DNA of 64,000 bases from Spirochaetia bacterium UBA5763 (GTDB lineage: Bacteria; Spirochaetota; UBA4802; UBA5550). The notes beneath the pieces were generated by a model. That model was not told where the DNA came from. It saw only the letters and a program-made list of their open reading frames with translations, and did no database searches. The translations under genes were made by a program, and so were the position numbers. Numbering within the stretch: position 1 is the stretch's first letter; every line of letters begins with the position of its first letter. Location of the stretch: positions 59,268 to 123,267 of the forward strand of contig DIEX01000013.1 of the NCBI GenBank assembly GCA_002418835.1. The letters run 5' to 3'. Shown piece after piece: positions 8,301-17,230 of the stretch.

Positions 8301-8330
8301 AAAGGCCTGAGAAATTTCAGGCCTTTATAA
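8301..8330 (+). terminator. Intercistronic hairpin between tupA and tupB
   Basis: A perfect 10-bp stem, AAAGGCCTGA (8301-8310) with TCAGGCCTTT (8317-8326), a six-base loop and a short T-rich tail. It lies inside the operon, so it probably acts as a leaky terminator or a 3' stabiliser for the tupA message. Confidence 0.75.
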
Positions 8331-8348
8331 TTTAACTGGAAACTGATT

Positions 8349-9038
8349 ATGGATTATCTTGCAGAAGGATTTATAAACGCGTTCCTTTTACTTATACGGG
8401 GAAACGAAGAGACATACAGTGCAGTTTACACAACTGTTTATGTTTCATCAATTTCAATCATAATAAGCCTGGTGCTGGGCCTACCTCTGGGATTTGTTCT
8501 TTCTTACTATGAATTTATCGGTAAAAAACAGATCCGTGCTGTAGTCGATACTTTGCTGGGGCTCCCAACGGTTGTTGTGGGCCTACTTGTCTATGCGTTC
8601 ATTACCAGGCGGGGGCCACTTGGGGAATACGATCTTCTGTTCAACAAATCAGGTATAATTGCGGGGCAGACATTATTGATTCTCCCTGTAGTCATATCTC
8701 TCAGCGCCTCTGCCATTGAAAGCCTTGATGAAAGACTCCGCAGCACACTGATAACACTTGGCGCCCGCGGCAGAAAAATTATAACAGGTACCCTCTACGA
8801 ATCAAGATTTGCCATTATGACAGCAGCAGCTGCAGCTTATGGACGCGCCATTTCAGAGGTTGGAGTTTCAATGATGGTAGGGGGGAACATTAAATGGCAT
8901 ACCCGCACAATTACAACGGCAATTGCTCTTGAAACCGGTAAAGGTGAATTCGCAATGGGTATTGCACTGGGCATAGTTCTGCTTTTAATAGGATTCATAG
9001 TGAACTGGCTCCTTATTTTTCTCAGGAAGAGGGGGTGA
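8349..9038 (+). CDS. tupB: Tungstate ABC transporter permease
   Basis: A 229-residue inner-membrane permease with about five or six hydrophobic segments. The ABC-contact loop is visible as TLGARGRKIITGTLYESRFAIM, followed by AAYGRAISEVGVSMMVGGNI. This AISEVGxxMMxGGN segment is typical of the TupB/WtpB/ModB permeases. It overlaps tupC by four bases, indicating translational coupling. Together with TupA and TupC it imports tungstate for tungsten-dependent oxidoreductases, which are mainly enzymes of anaerobes. Confidence 0.93.
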   Translation: MDYLAEGFINAFLLLIRGNEETYSAVYTTVYVSSISIIISLVLGLPLGFVLSYYEFIGKKQIRAVVDTLLGLPTVVVGLLVYAFITRRGPLGEYDLLFNKSGIIAGQTLLILPVVISLSASAIESLDERLRSTLITLGARGRKIITGTLYESRFAIMTAAAAAYGRAISEVGVSMMVGGNIKWHTRTITTAIALETGKGEFAMGIALGIVLLLIGFIVNWLLIFLRKRG

Positions 9039-10045
9039 CAGTGAACTCAGATTACTTATATGAACTTGCAGACATCGAACACGGCTACGGCACATTCAGG
9101 CTGCGAATCCCCTCTCTTAATATATTGAGAAACTCATCCGTGGGTCTATCCGGGCCGAACGGCAGCGGGAAGAGCACACTGATACGCCTGCTGTCATTCC
9201 TGGAGTACCCGGAAAAGGGAGTTGTACGTTTTAACGGAAGAACACACGGAAGACCGCATGTAACCATGCTACAGCAGGACCCTTATCTCTTAAAAAGGAC
9301 TGTTTATGACAACGTAGCGTACGGCCTGAAAGCGGCAAAGGATACAGAGAACCTGAAGCAAAGAGTAACTGAAGCCCTTGAAATAGTAAATCTTGATCAT
9401 AAAAAATTCATACACCGAAAATGGTTTGAGCTCTCAGGCGGAGAGGCGAAAAGAGTTGCCCTTGCTTCACGGGTTATCCTGAAACCTGAAGCATTGCTCC
9501 TTGATGAACCTGTTGCAAATGTTGACTCTGAAAGCTCAATTGCAATTATGAAAGCCATAACCTGGATGAAGGAGGAACACTCTTCCACAATCATCCTGTC
9601 AAGTCATGACCTGACATGGCTCAGCAGTATAACAGACAATATATGGAAACTCTCGGGCGGAAAGCTTGCCGGATCAGGCACATCCAATCTCATACCGGGC
9701 CCATGGTCAAAAGAGAGAGAGGGGATCTGGTATTCGCTTCTTCCGGAAGGGGAGAAGGTTTATACACACACCCCGCCCGACGCTGAAGCTACAGCAGTCC
9801 TTAATCCCGGGGATATTATCCTCTCGCTGAAAAAGCTGAAGGATATCTCGGCAATTAACATGCTCCCCGGAGTCGTGGTTACTATGAGTTCTGACATTAA
9901 CGCAGGGCGCATCAGGCTTGAAATTGAATCTTCAGGGAGAATATTTTACGCTTATATCACCGAAGCATCAGCATCAAAAATGAAACTGTTCCCCGGAAAA
10001 AAAATATATCTTGTATTCAAGGCAACATCACTTCAGTGGATATAA
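9035..10045 (+). CDS. tupC: Tungstate ABC transporter ATPase with C-terminal TOBE domain
   Basis: A 336-residue ATP-binding subunit. Walker A is GPNGSGKST, the signature is LSGGEAKRVALA, Walker B is ALLLDEP, and the H-loop is in SSHDLTWL. Residues about 265-336 form a TOBE/MOP-like domain (AINMLPGVVV through VFKATSLQWI), which binds oxyanions and allows feedback control by tungstate. The start is GTG at 9035 inside the end of tupB; a second GTG at 9041 is also possible. The gene ends 23 bases from a convergent amidohydrolase. Confidence 0.93.
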   Translation: MTVNSDYLYELADIEHGYGTFRLRIPSLNILRNSSVGLSGPNGSGKSTLIRLLSFLEYPEKGVVRFNGRTHGRPHVTMLQQDPYLLKRTVYDNVAYGLKAAKDTENLKQRVTEALEIVNLDHKKFIHRKWFELSGGEAKRVALASRVILKPEALLLDEPVANVDSESSIAIMKAITWMKEEHSSTIILSSHDLTWLSSITDNIWKLSGGKLAGSGTSNLIPGPWSKEREGIWYSLLPEGEKVYTHTPPDAEATAVLNPGDIILSLKKLKDISAINMLPGVVVTMSSDINAGRIRLEIESSGRIFYAYITEASASKMKLFPGKKIYLVFKATSLQWI

Positions 10046-10068
10046 AAATTTTTTCGCCGTTAATTCTT

Positions 10069-10899
10069 TTATATACCGAGAAGTTTCTTCGCATTCAATC
10101 CCATAATAAGCGGAGCCGCATCACCTGCCTCCGCTTCGATTGATTCCCTGTACCTCTTCACTCCAAGAAGCGGGAAGTCACTGCCGAAAAGTATCTTCTC
10201 AGCGGGGACGATTCCCAGGGATGCTCTGTATATACTGCTGCTGTAGAGATAAGGTGTTGCAGCAGTGTCGTACCACACATTTCTGAGATTCTCACGAACC
10301 TCAGGCATCAATTCATAGAATAGCATCCCTCCACCCCAGTGAGAAAGAATAATCCTGCAGTTTCTGTACTCCGCCAGCAGCGGATAAAGAGCACCGAGAG
10401 ACGGTTCATACTTCCCCGGATAAATATGCCCAACAGGCTCATTGAGATGAATGCACACAGGAAGAGAAAACTCTATTGCAGCTTCAAGAACTTCGCGGAG
10501 GAACCTCCGGCCCCCCTCATCCATACCCTTTTCATAAAAAGCTATCTCTCCAATACCGAAAAGGCCGGAAGTTTTTATCTCTCCCGCGAATTTCCTCACA
10601 GAACTGATATCCGACGATGGAACCATACCAAAGGGGAAAAGTTTTCCGGCGCCTGATGAAGCTGACTCTGACATGCAGTCATTATGCATCCGGCAGCGGT
10701 CAGCATCACGCCAGGGGAAACTCATTACAGCAGCGCCGTAAAGATTATTCTCTTCAACATATCTTAGAAGTCCCTCGCATCCGATCATTCTGCTCTTCTC
10801 AGATGAATAAAGGAGATTAAATGAGGGATCAGTTAAGAATTCATCTCTCGCTTCAATTATCTTTTCCGGAAATATATGTGTATGGAAATCTATTATCAA
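10069..10899 (-). CDS. Amidohydrolase family (TIM-barrel) protein
   Basis: A 276-residue metal-dependent hydrolase of the Amidohydrolase_2/ACMSD-like group. The N-terminal metal motif HTH is in MIIDFHTHIFPEKI. Further ligands appear in VCIHLNEP, ILSHWGGG and the final FGSDFPLLG, in the order expected for this family. Members hydrolyse or decarboxylate varied substrates, so no substrate can be assigned. It is a stand-alone gene; its start lies close to AT-rich DNA and has no strong ribosome site. Confidence 0.85.
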   Translation of the reverse strand: MIIDFHTHIFPEKIIEARDEFLTDPSFNLLYSSEKSRMIGCEGLLRYVEENNLYGAAVMSFPWRDADRCRMHNDCMSESASSGAGKLFPFGMVPSSDISSVRKFAGEIKTSGLFGIGEIAFYEKGMDEGGRRFLREVLEAAIEFSLPVCIHLNEPVGHIYPGKYEPSLGALYPLLAEYRNCRIILSHWGGGMLFYELMPEVRENLRNVWYDTAATPYLYSSSIYRASLGIVPAEKILFGSDFPLLGVKRYRESIEAEAGDAAPLIMGLNAKKLLGI

Positions 10900-11212
10900 A
10901 TTTATACCTTTTACATAGTTTTAATGTATTCTTTTTAAAAGAATCCTGCCGGTTTAAACAATAAAATATTTTTCAATTTACTATTTAATCCCATTTTTTA
11001 ACATTCCCATTAAAAATACCATACTCTCTATAAACCACAACATTGCTTACACTGGTTATAAATATTAAACATGAATATTACTTTAACTATTTTGTTATTG
11101 ACATAATTACAAGATTAACCTTTTTTAATACAATATTTTACAATCAACTATAAGTTTTTTTAATTAAATCTTAACAACAAGTAAGTTTTATACAAAAATT
11201 CCGGAGTACAAT
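10900..11212. other. AT-rich divergent intergenic region
   Basis: 313 bases separating the divergent amidohydrolase and CoA-transferase genes, with no plausible gene. It holds a 17-base palindrome, ATTCTTTTTAAAAGAAT (10928-10944), near the amidohydrolase start. A TTGACA at 11098-11103 has no good -10 at normal spacing. The CoA-transferase ATG at 11213 is preceded by CCGGAG. Confidence 0.5.
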
Positions 11213-12562
11213 ATGAATAGCGGCGTACAACCAAAAAACAGAACGAAAGCAGGCGGGTCATGGCAGGAGGATTATAAGGCAAAAATTATATCCCCCGAAG
11301 AGGCTGCTGCTCTGATAAACTCAAATGATACACTCTTTGCGGGTGGCGGTGTGAATATTCCAAAAGCCTTCTCAACCGCTCTAGGCGCAAGGGCTCATGA
11401 ACTGAGAAATGTAACTATTTTACAGGGATTTGCAATGGCTCTGTATGACTATATGAAACCTGAAGCAAAAGGGAGTTTTAATATTGAAACAATGTTTGTG
11501 GGCCCCCTTGAAAGGATATGTATGGAGTGGGGAGTGGGCTCATACAAGCCGCACAGTTTTTCCGATCTGGGGAATGTTGCTCTTAAAGCAAAACCAAACA
11601 AGGTCTGTTTCTCGGCAACTCCCCCTGACAGGGACGGGTTTGTGAATAAATCATGCTTCGGATCATTCCTCCCTAAAAAGGAGTGTCTCCAGCCTGCGGA
11701 TGTGGTAATCTGTGAAATTAACAGACACCTCCCCTGGTGTTGCGGAGATGATTTCAGAATCCATATCTCTGAAATAGATTATATCATAGAGAACGACAAT
11801 CCTCTCTTTGAACTGCCGGAGATCCCAATCACAGACGTGGAGAATAAACTGGCGGAATTCATAGTAGACCTCATCCCCGATGGCGCCACAATTCAGCTTG
11901 GATTCGGCGGACTTGGTAATGCTATAGGGCATATGCTTCACGGGAAGAAAGACCTGGGGATGCACTCGGAGGTTGTTACCCCTTCAGTTACCGAACTTGT
12001 TAAGGCAGGTGTACTCACATGCTCAAAGAAAAATTTCTACCCCGGCAAAATTGTAACCGCCTTTGCAGTTGGAACCAGGCAGTTCTATGACGACCTGAAC
12101 AGAAATGAACTCTTTGAATTCAAGGAGGTCCACTGGGTAAATCAGCCTATGAATATCGCTCAAAATGATAACCTTATATCGATCAATAATACCCTGATGA
12201 TGGACCTTACAGGCCAGGCAGCATCTGAATCTATAGGGATAAAGCAGTACAGCGGTACCGGAGGGCAGGTGAATTTCAACCAGGGTGCCAAGATGTCAAA
12301 GGGGGGGAAAAGGATACTTGCTCTTGCATCAACCTACACTGACAAGGAAGGGAAACTTAAATCAAAAATTCTCCCCACTCTCCCTGAAGGCTCAATAGTC
12401 ACAACTACAAGAAATGAACAGGAGTATCTTGTAACTGAATTCGGTGTTGTTAATATTGCACTTGATTCAATAAGCACAAGAGTGAAAAAACTCATCTCAA
12501 TTGCTCATCCTGATTTCAGGGATGAACTGACTTTCCAGGCTAAGAAGAATAACTGGATATAA
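11213..12562 (+). CDS. Acetyl-CoA hydrolase/CoA-transferase family protein
   Basis: A 449-residue family I CoA-transferase of the acetate/butyrate/4-hydroxybutyrate type. The N-terminal half has AGGGVNIPKAFS. The C-terminal half has IQLGFGGLGNAIGHML and the catalytic glutamate Glu253 in GMHSEVVT. YSGTGGQVNFNQGAKMSKGG is the conserved glycine-rich segment. The reaction is transfer of CoA between acyl groups (for example acetate with butyryl- or propionyl-CoA) or hydrolysis of acetyl-CoA. Sequence reading cannot fix the acyl preference. It converges on a TetR gene, with a shared hairpin between them. Confidence 0.88.
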   Translation: MNSGVQPKNRTKAGGSWQEDYKAKIISPEEAAALINSNDTLFAGGGVNIPKAFSTALGARAHELRNVTILQGFAMALYDYMKPEAKGSFNIETMFVGPLERICMEWGVGSYKPHSFSDLGNVALKAKPNKVCFSATPPDRDGFVNKSCFGSFLPKKECLQPADVVICEINRHLPWCCGDDFRIHISEIDYIIENDNPLFELPEIPITDVENKLAEFIVDLIPDGATIQLGFGGLGNAIGHMLHGKKDLGMHSEVVTPSVTELVKAGVLTCSKKNFYPGKIVTAFAVGTRQFYDDLNRNELFEFKEVHWVNQPMNIAQNDNLISINNTLMMDLTGQAASESIGIKQYSGTGGQVNFNQGAKMSKGGKRILALASTYTDKEGKLKSKILPTLPEGSIVTTTRNEQEYLVTEFGVVNIALDSISTRVKKLISIAHPDFRDELTFQAKKNNWI

Positions 12563-12591
12563 TTTATTACCGTCAATCATCCATAAATTAT

Positions 12592-12615
12592 AGCAGGGGG
12601 CCGCAGCCCCTTGCT
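12592..12615. terminator. Bidirectional terminator hairpin
   Basis: AGCAGGGGGC (12592-12601) pairs with GCCCCTTGCT (12606-12615) around a CGCA loop, with one G-T pair. It sits between the convergent CoA-transferase and TetR genes. T-runs are weak on both sides. Confidence 0.6.
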
Positions 12616-12624
12616 ATTTACTGT

Positions 12625-13299
12625 TTACTCTTCTGTTTCAGCTTCAGCCTCGTCTTCAGGTTCAATCTTGATTTTGAAGTTAAAGTTCTTCATCCTCTTG
12701 TCTTTCTTCGCTCCCCCCATAACAAGCTTGAAAAGCGGATCAACATTAAGAATAGGCTGTGTTTTATCCATGGGGCATCCGTACATCAGCCATCTGATTG
12801 TAACAAATTCAACGCTTCCGATAAGGACTGACCTGACAAAATAGGGGTCTATGTCGCTTTTAAGCTCTCCGTTCTGCATACCCTCTTTAATAACATTTGT
12901 CATGATTTTATAGTACTCAATAAGATCTTTATAAATGTCAGTCTCCATAAACTTCTTGTTCGTCTTAAGAGTCATGAGGGAGATAGATGCAAAATAGGGA
13001 TTATCCTGGTAGAATTTACAAAGATGGTAAATCATGCCTCTCAGCTTATTTGAAGCGCCATTAATGTAGCTTAGATGAGAATCAAGCATCTGTTTGCTTA
13101 ATTCAATGCCATCCCTGGGGATAGAGAAGAGGAGGTCCTCCTTGGATGAAAAATACTCATAAATTGTGGTATCAGAAACCCCTGTCTCTTTTGCAACATC
13201 AGATATTGTGGAGTTCTGAAAACCTTTTTCGGAGAAGACTTTCTCAGCAGATTTAAGGATCTGCTCCCTTCTTGCCTCTTTTAATGATTTGACTGTCAT
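12625..13299 (-). CDS. TetR/AcrR family transcriptional regulator
   Basis: A 224-residue one-component regulator. The N-terminal helix-turn-helix is clear: AREQILKSAEKVFSEKGF, then TISDVAKETGVSDTTIYEYF. The C-terminal ligand domain is not diagnostic. It ends in an unusually acidic tail (IKIEPEDEAEAETEE). An AAGAGGAG site fixes the start. Neighbouring fatty-acid or acyl-CoA metabolism (the convergent CoA-transferase) makes an acyl-CoA ligand possible, but this is inference. Confidence 0.9.
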   Translation of the reverse strand: MTVKSLKEARREQILKSAEKVFSEKGFQNSTISDVAKETGVSDTTIYEYFSSKEDLLFSIPRDGIELSKQMLDSHLSYINGASNKLRGMIYHLCKFYQDNPYFASISLMTLKTNKKFMETDIYKDLIEYYKIMTNVIKEGMQNGELKSDIDPYFVRSVLIGSVEFVTIRWLMYGCPMDKTQPILNVDPLFKLVMGGAKKDKRMKNFNFKIKIEPEDEAEAETEE

Positions 13300-13604
13300 C
13301 TTTTGCTCCTCTTAAAAAATTTACTCTTTCTATTAAAATTAAGAAAATTCCAAAGTCTCTATAAACTTTATGACAAAAAACATAACCTTCTGAGTCAAGA
13401 CTTTTTTCCATTAAATAATTATACTTTGATAGAGCAATAAGACGCAAAATAAACCTGAGGCATACTATAATTTCCAGCAACATCTTTAACTTTATATCAA
13501 ATTACGATTATTTCCCCGAAGTATTTGACTCTTATGTATAAATATTATGGATTATATTCCTGCTGCTGTATATTATTATATAAGGGATATTTTGGAGGAT
13601 TTAT
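13300..13604. other. Divergent intergenic region between TetR and MuiA-like genes
   Basis: 305 AT-rich bases with no plausible gene. They contain the two divergent start regions: AAGAGGAG before the TetR gene, and TTTGGAGGATTT before the DUF4139 gene. A TTGACT occurs at 13525, but no -10 box at standard spacing was found. No clear operator palindrome was seen. Confidence 0.45.
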
Positions 13605-15431
13605 ATGAATAAACTATACGGAATGCTCACCCCCCTGATTTTTGTTTTTTCAGTATCATGGGGAAATTCCGCGAATCTGCCTGTTGCCGCCAACAGTAAA
13701 ATAACAGCTGTTAAACTTTTTACTAACAGGGCTGAGATCACCCGTGTATCAAAAATTAAACTTCAGAAAGGTTCAAATACGATTTTAATAGAAGGCCTGC
13801 CGGACAATCTGTACGACTGGTCGGTAAGAGGAAGCCTACCGGAAAAGTTCAGCGGGAAAATTATGTCCATGGAGATCTCCCGCCAGGCGCTCCTCGAAAA
13901 GAGAAGAAAGAAGATATCAGAAATCGAGAAAAAGCTGGAGGAGCTGAGAGATCTGGATGCGGGACTTGCTGATGATCTTACAAATATAAAGGGGCAGGAT
14001 GATTTCATAAATTCCATAAATGAATTCACAAGACATACAGCGTCTAAGGATCTCCAGACGAGAATTCCTCAGACTGATCTCTGGGGGACTACCCTTGACT
14101 ATACAGCGAAGAAAAAGAAGGATCTCCAGAATTCATCAAGAACCATACAGAAAAAACGGAGAGACCTTGCAAAGGAGATACAGAAGTGGGAATTTGAGCT
14201 TGTGCAGATCGGAGGGAGCTCCTACTTCTCAAGCTATCAGAAGATAAACAAAGCAATGGAGAAAAACATCGCCCAGACCCAGGTGCAGCAGTACAGTGAT
14301 GTTACAGATCAGTATGCCCAGCAGCAGAGCTACCTGCAGTCCGACACTTCAGGTATTGCCACAGAGAAGAGGCTCATGCTTAACATTTATTCAGCATCTG
14401 AGGAGGATGCTGACTTCACCCTGATCTATATGATACCGAACACATACTGGCAGATGATGTATGACTTCAGGGCGAGTAAAAAAAATGAAACGATAGATGT
14501 TATACTATATGCCAACATATTCCAGAAGACCGGGGAGGACTGGGAGGGGATAAACCTGAGCCTCTCCACCGGGGAACCTCTTACAAATATTGCACTCCCC
14601 TATCTCCCTCCGTGGTACCTTAACGCAAGCCAGCCATACAAAGAGGATGAAGGCGATTACTTCAGGTCCTACAAAAAAGCTGAAGCAAACGGCAAGGCGA
14701 TGATGGATGAGGAAGCACCCATCGGAGGGAAGAAAAAAAACGGGGCGCCCATACCTGAATCAACAATAACTTCAGCAGGGTTCAGTTTTGAAGTGGCTTT
14801 CCCCGTAAGGCAGACCATAGAGTCTTCTGATAAATACCAGAAGAAGCTTATTAAATCATACAACCTTAAATCCGCGAAGGAGCTGAAGTACTACTTTGAG
14901 ACTGTGCCTGAATCATCCGGCAAAGTTTTTCTCATGGCAAAGACATCAAACCGGACAGAACTCCCCTGGCTTGGAGGCGAGGCTCAGGTTTTTCTTGAGA
15001 ATGAGTTTATAGGGAAAGTCAGCATTCCCGATACGCCTGTGGATAAGGAGCAGGATCTTGTACTCGGTATTGCTTCTGACATGACTGCGAAAAAGGAGCT
15101 TGTTAAAAAATTCAATGATACTTCCGGTGTATTCGGCGGCAACACAAGAATAGTCTATTCTTATAAGATTACTGTTGAAAACAGCTCTAAGGAGCAGCGC
15201 GAGATTATTATACGGGACAACTTCCCGGTAAGCAACAACAAAGAAATAGAAGTCGCGATAAAAAATCTTTCGATGCAGTTTATATCAGATGAGGAAATAA
15301 AAAAGACTACGGAGTACCAGCAGGGGATAAGAAAGTATATTATTAACCTGTCGCCCGGTGCTAAAAAAGAAATTACTTATGACGCTGTTATAACTTATGA
15401 CAAGCAGCTGATTATTGACGGCCTTAAATAG
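13605..15431 (+). CDS. DUF4139 / mucoidy inhibitor MuiA-family protein
   Basis: A 608-residue exported protein with a signal peptide ending near WGNSAN. The N-terminal domain (KITAVKLFTNRAEITRVSKI, then GSNTILIEGLP) is the DUF4140-type module. Two charged coiled-coil stretches follow (about 95-130 and 165-205), then the C-terminal DUF4139 beta domain (about 255-608), with YLPPWYL, EVAFPVRQTIES and a final ITYDAVITYDKQ. MuiA was named for suppressing mucoidy; the biochemical role is unknown. It is followed after 11 bases by pyruvate kinase, so the two may share a transcript. Confidence 0.85.
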   Translation: MNKLYGMLTPLIFVFSVSWGNSANLPVAANSKITAVKLFTNRAEITRVSKIKLQKGSNTILIEGLPDNLYDWSVRGSLPEKFSGKIMSMEISRQALLEKRRKKISEIEKKLEELRDLDAGLADDLTNIKGQDDFINSINEFTRHTASKDLQTRIPQTDLWGTTLDYTAKKKKDLQNSSRTIQKKRRDLAKEIQKWEFELVQIGGSSYFSSYQKINKAMEKNIAQTQVQQYSDVTDQYAQQQSYLQSDTSGIATEKRLMLNIYSASEEDADFTLIYMIPNTYWQMMYDFRASKKNETIDVILYANIFQKTGEDWEGINLSLSTGEPLTNIALPYLPPWYLNASQPYKEDEGDYFRSYKKAEANGKAMMDEEAPIGGKKKNGAPIPESTITSAGFSFEVAFPVRQTIESSDKYQKKLIKSYNLKSAKELKYYFETVPESSGKVFLMAKTSNRTELPWLGGEAQVFLENEFIGKVSIPDTPVDKEQDLVLGIASDMTAKKELVKKFNDTSGVFGGNTRIVYSYKITVENSSKEQREIIIRDNFPVSNNKEIEVAIKNLSMQFISDEEIKKTTEYQQGIRKYIINLSPGAKKEITYDAVITYDKQLIIDGLK

Positions 15432-15442
15432 GAGAGTAGAAC

Positions 15443-17212
15443 ATGAGAAAGACAAAAATTATATGTACGTTGGGGCCTGCAACAGATGATCCGGAAGTGC
15501 TGAAAAGAATTTTCCTCACAGGTATGGATGTTGCACGCCTCAACTTTTCTCACGGCACACATGAAGAACATCTTCAGAGAATCGAGTGTTTTAAAAAAAT
15601 CCGTGCCGAGTTGAACAGGCCTGCTTCACTTCTTCTGGATACAAAGGGACCGGAAATAAGATTAAGAACCTTCAAAAACGGGGAAATAGAACTGAAAGAA
15701 GGGGACAGGTTCACCCTTACAACTGAAGAGATCGAAGGTGATGAAACGAGGGTCGGCATTTCATACAAAGGCCTTGTTAATGATATTAACCGCGGAGATC
15801 GAATACTTATCGCTGACGGGCTTATTGAACTCCGTGTTAATGAAGTTACTTCAATCGACATTGTGTGTGAAGTAATCAACGGCGGAGAACTGAGCAACAG
15901 GAAAGGAGTAAACGTCCCCGGCGTTACAGTTAAACTCCCCTTTATGAGCGACAATGACAGGAAGGATCTTCTTTTCGGTATAAAACACGATTTTGATTAT
16001 GTTGCACTCTCTTTTGTCAGGAGTTCAGAGGATGTAAAGATCATCCGGAATTTTCTCTCTGAGAACAACGGTTCATTCATGAAGATCATCTCTAAAATTG
16101 AAAACAGGGATGGCGTACGGAACATTGATGAAATAATACGGGTCAGTGACGGCGTGATGGTTGCCAGGGGGGACATGGGCGTCGAGATCCCTTTTGAGGA
16201 GATCCCGCATCTTCAGAAAATGATAATCAATAAAACCCGGAATGCCGGAAAGCCTGTAATAACCGCGACACAGATGCTTGACTCCATGATCCGTAACCCG
16301 CGCCCCACGCGTGCGGAAATTACAGACGTAGCGAACGCAATCTATGACGGCACAAGCGCGATAATGCTTTCAGGAGAAACCTCTATCGGTAAATTTGCTG
16401 AACTCACAGTTGCCACAATGGCAAAAATAGCACTGAAGACCGAAACGGAGATCGATTATGTAAAAATACTTGAGAGTACCCATATCAACATCTCAAAGAA
16501 CGTAACTGATGCCATAAGTTATTCAACATGTTCAGCAGCACATTCACTTAACGCTGCTGCAATTATCTCAATAACAAAATCGGGGCACACATCAAGGATG
16601 GTTTCGCGCTACAGACCAAAATGCCCGATTATCGCGTCCACTCCTCTGATTAAAGTATACAACCAGCTTGCGCTTTCATGGGGAGTTATACCTGTGCTGG
16701 CAACTGAAGCTGAAACTACTGATGAAATTTTTCAGAATGCCGTTGATAACGCGGCATGCGCCGGGCTTATTAAAAACGGTGACCTTGTAATTATTACAGG
16801 GGGGATGCCTGTAGGTATAAGCGGCACAACAAATATGATCAAGATACATATTGTGGGGGATATCCTTTCGGGCGGAACAAGCCTTAACGGACTCTCCGCA
16901 ACAGGGGTGTTATGCGTTATTGCTGACAACAAATCTTCCATTGATGATTTTAAAGGCGGCGATATTCTTGTAATAGAGAAATCTTCTGAGCAGGTCCTTC
17001 ACCTTATCAAGAATGCCACAGCAGTAATCACTGAAGAGGAGGGTGGAGACTCACCCGCAGCCATTGTTGCAAAGGCCCTCGATATTCCTGTGATCACCGG
17101 GGCGACTAAAGCCACTGAAATTCTTACAAGCGGAATAGCTGTTAGGATTGACGGGGAGAAAGGTTTGATATACAGCGGTCAGAGTAAAATGGCCAGCGGT
17201 AAATCGAAATAA
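15443..17212 (+). CDS. pyk: Pyruvate kinase with extra C-terminal domain
   Basis: A 589-residue pyruvate kinase converting phosphoenolpyruvate and ADP to pyruvate and ATP. Core motifs: TLGPATDDPE, LNFSHGTHEEH, the MVARGDMGVEIP signature, ATQMLDSMI and DGTSAIMLSGE. After the C domain (about residue 470) it carries the extra swivelling domain known from Bacillus-type enzymes (EEGGxxxAAIVA). The His that carries phosphate in related PEP-utilising domains is absent: the sequence reads GGDSPAAIVA around residue 537. The start has a GGAG site. VanW follows 18 bases later. Confidence 0.96.
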   Translation: MRKTKIICTLGPATDDPEVLKRIFLTGMDVARLNFSHGTHEEHLQRIECFKKIRAELNRPASLLLDTKGPEIRLRTFKNGEIELKEGDRFTLTTEEIEGDETRVGISYKGLVNDINRGDRILIADGLIELRVNEVTSIDIVCEVINGGELSNRKGVNVPGVTVKLPFMSDNDRKDLLFGIKHDFDYVALSFVRSSEDVKIIRNFLSENNGSFMKIISKIENRDGVRNIDEIIRVSDGVMVARGDMGVEIPFEEIPHLQKMIINKTRNAGKPVITATQMLDSMIRNPRPTRAEITDVANAIYDGTSAIMLSGETSIGKFAELTVATMAKIALKTETEIDYVKILESTHINISKNVTDAISYSTCSAAHSLNAAAIISITKSGHTSRMVSRYRPKCPIIASTPLIKVYNQLALSWGVIPVLATEAETTDEIFQNAVDNAACAGLIKNGDLVIITGGMPVGISGTTNMIKIHIVGDILSGGTSLNGLSATGVLCVIADNKSSIDDFKGGDILVIEKSSEQVLHLIKNATAVITEEEGGDSPAAIVAKALDIPVITGATKATEILTSGIAVRIDGEKGLIYSGQSKMASGKSK

Positions 17213-17230
17213 CAGGAGACCTTGTATTAA

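Noticed and set aside
11098..11134. TTGACA promoter for the CoA-transferase gene
   Set aside because: No -10 hexamer occurs at 15-19 bases; the nearest candidates are over 20 bases away.
13253..13483. A 76-codon frame overlapping the TetR start
   Set aside because: Out of frame with the TetR gene, no ribosome site, and covers the promoter region.
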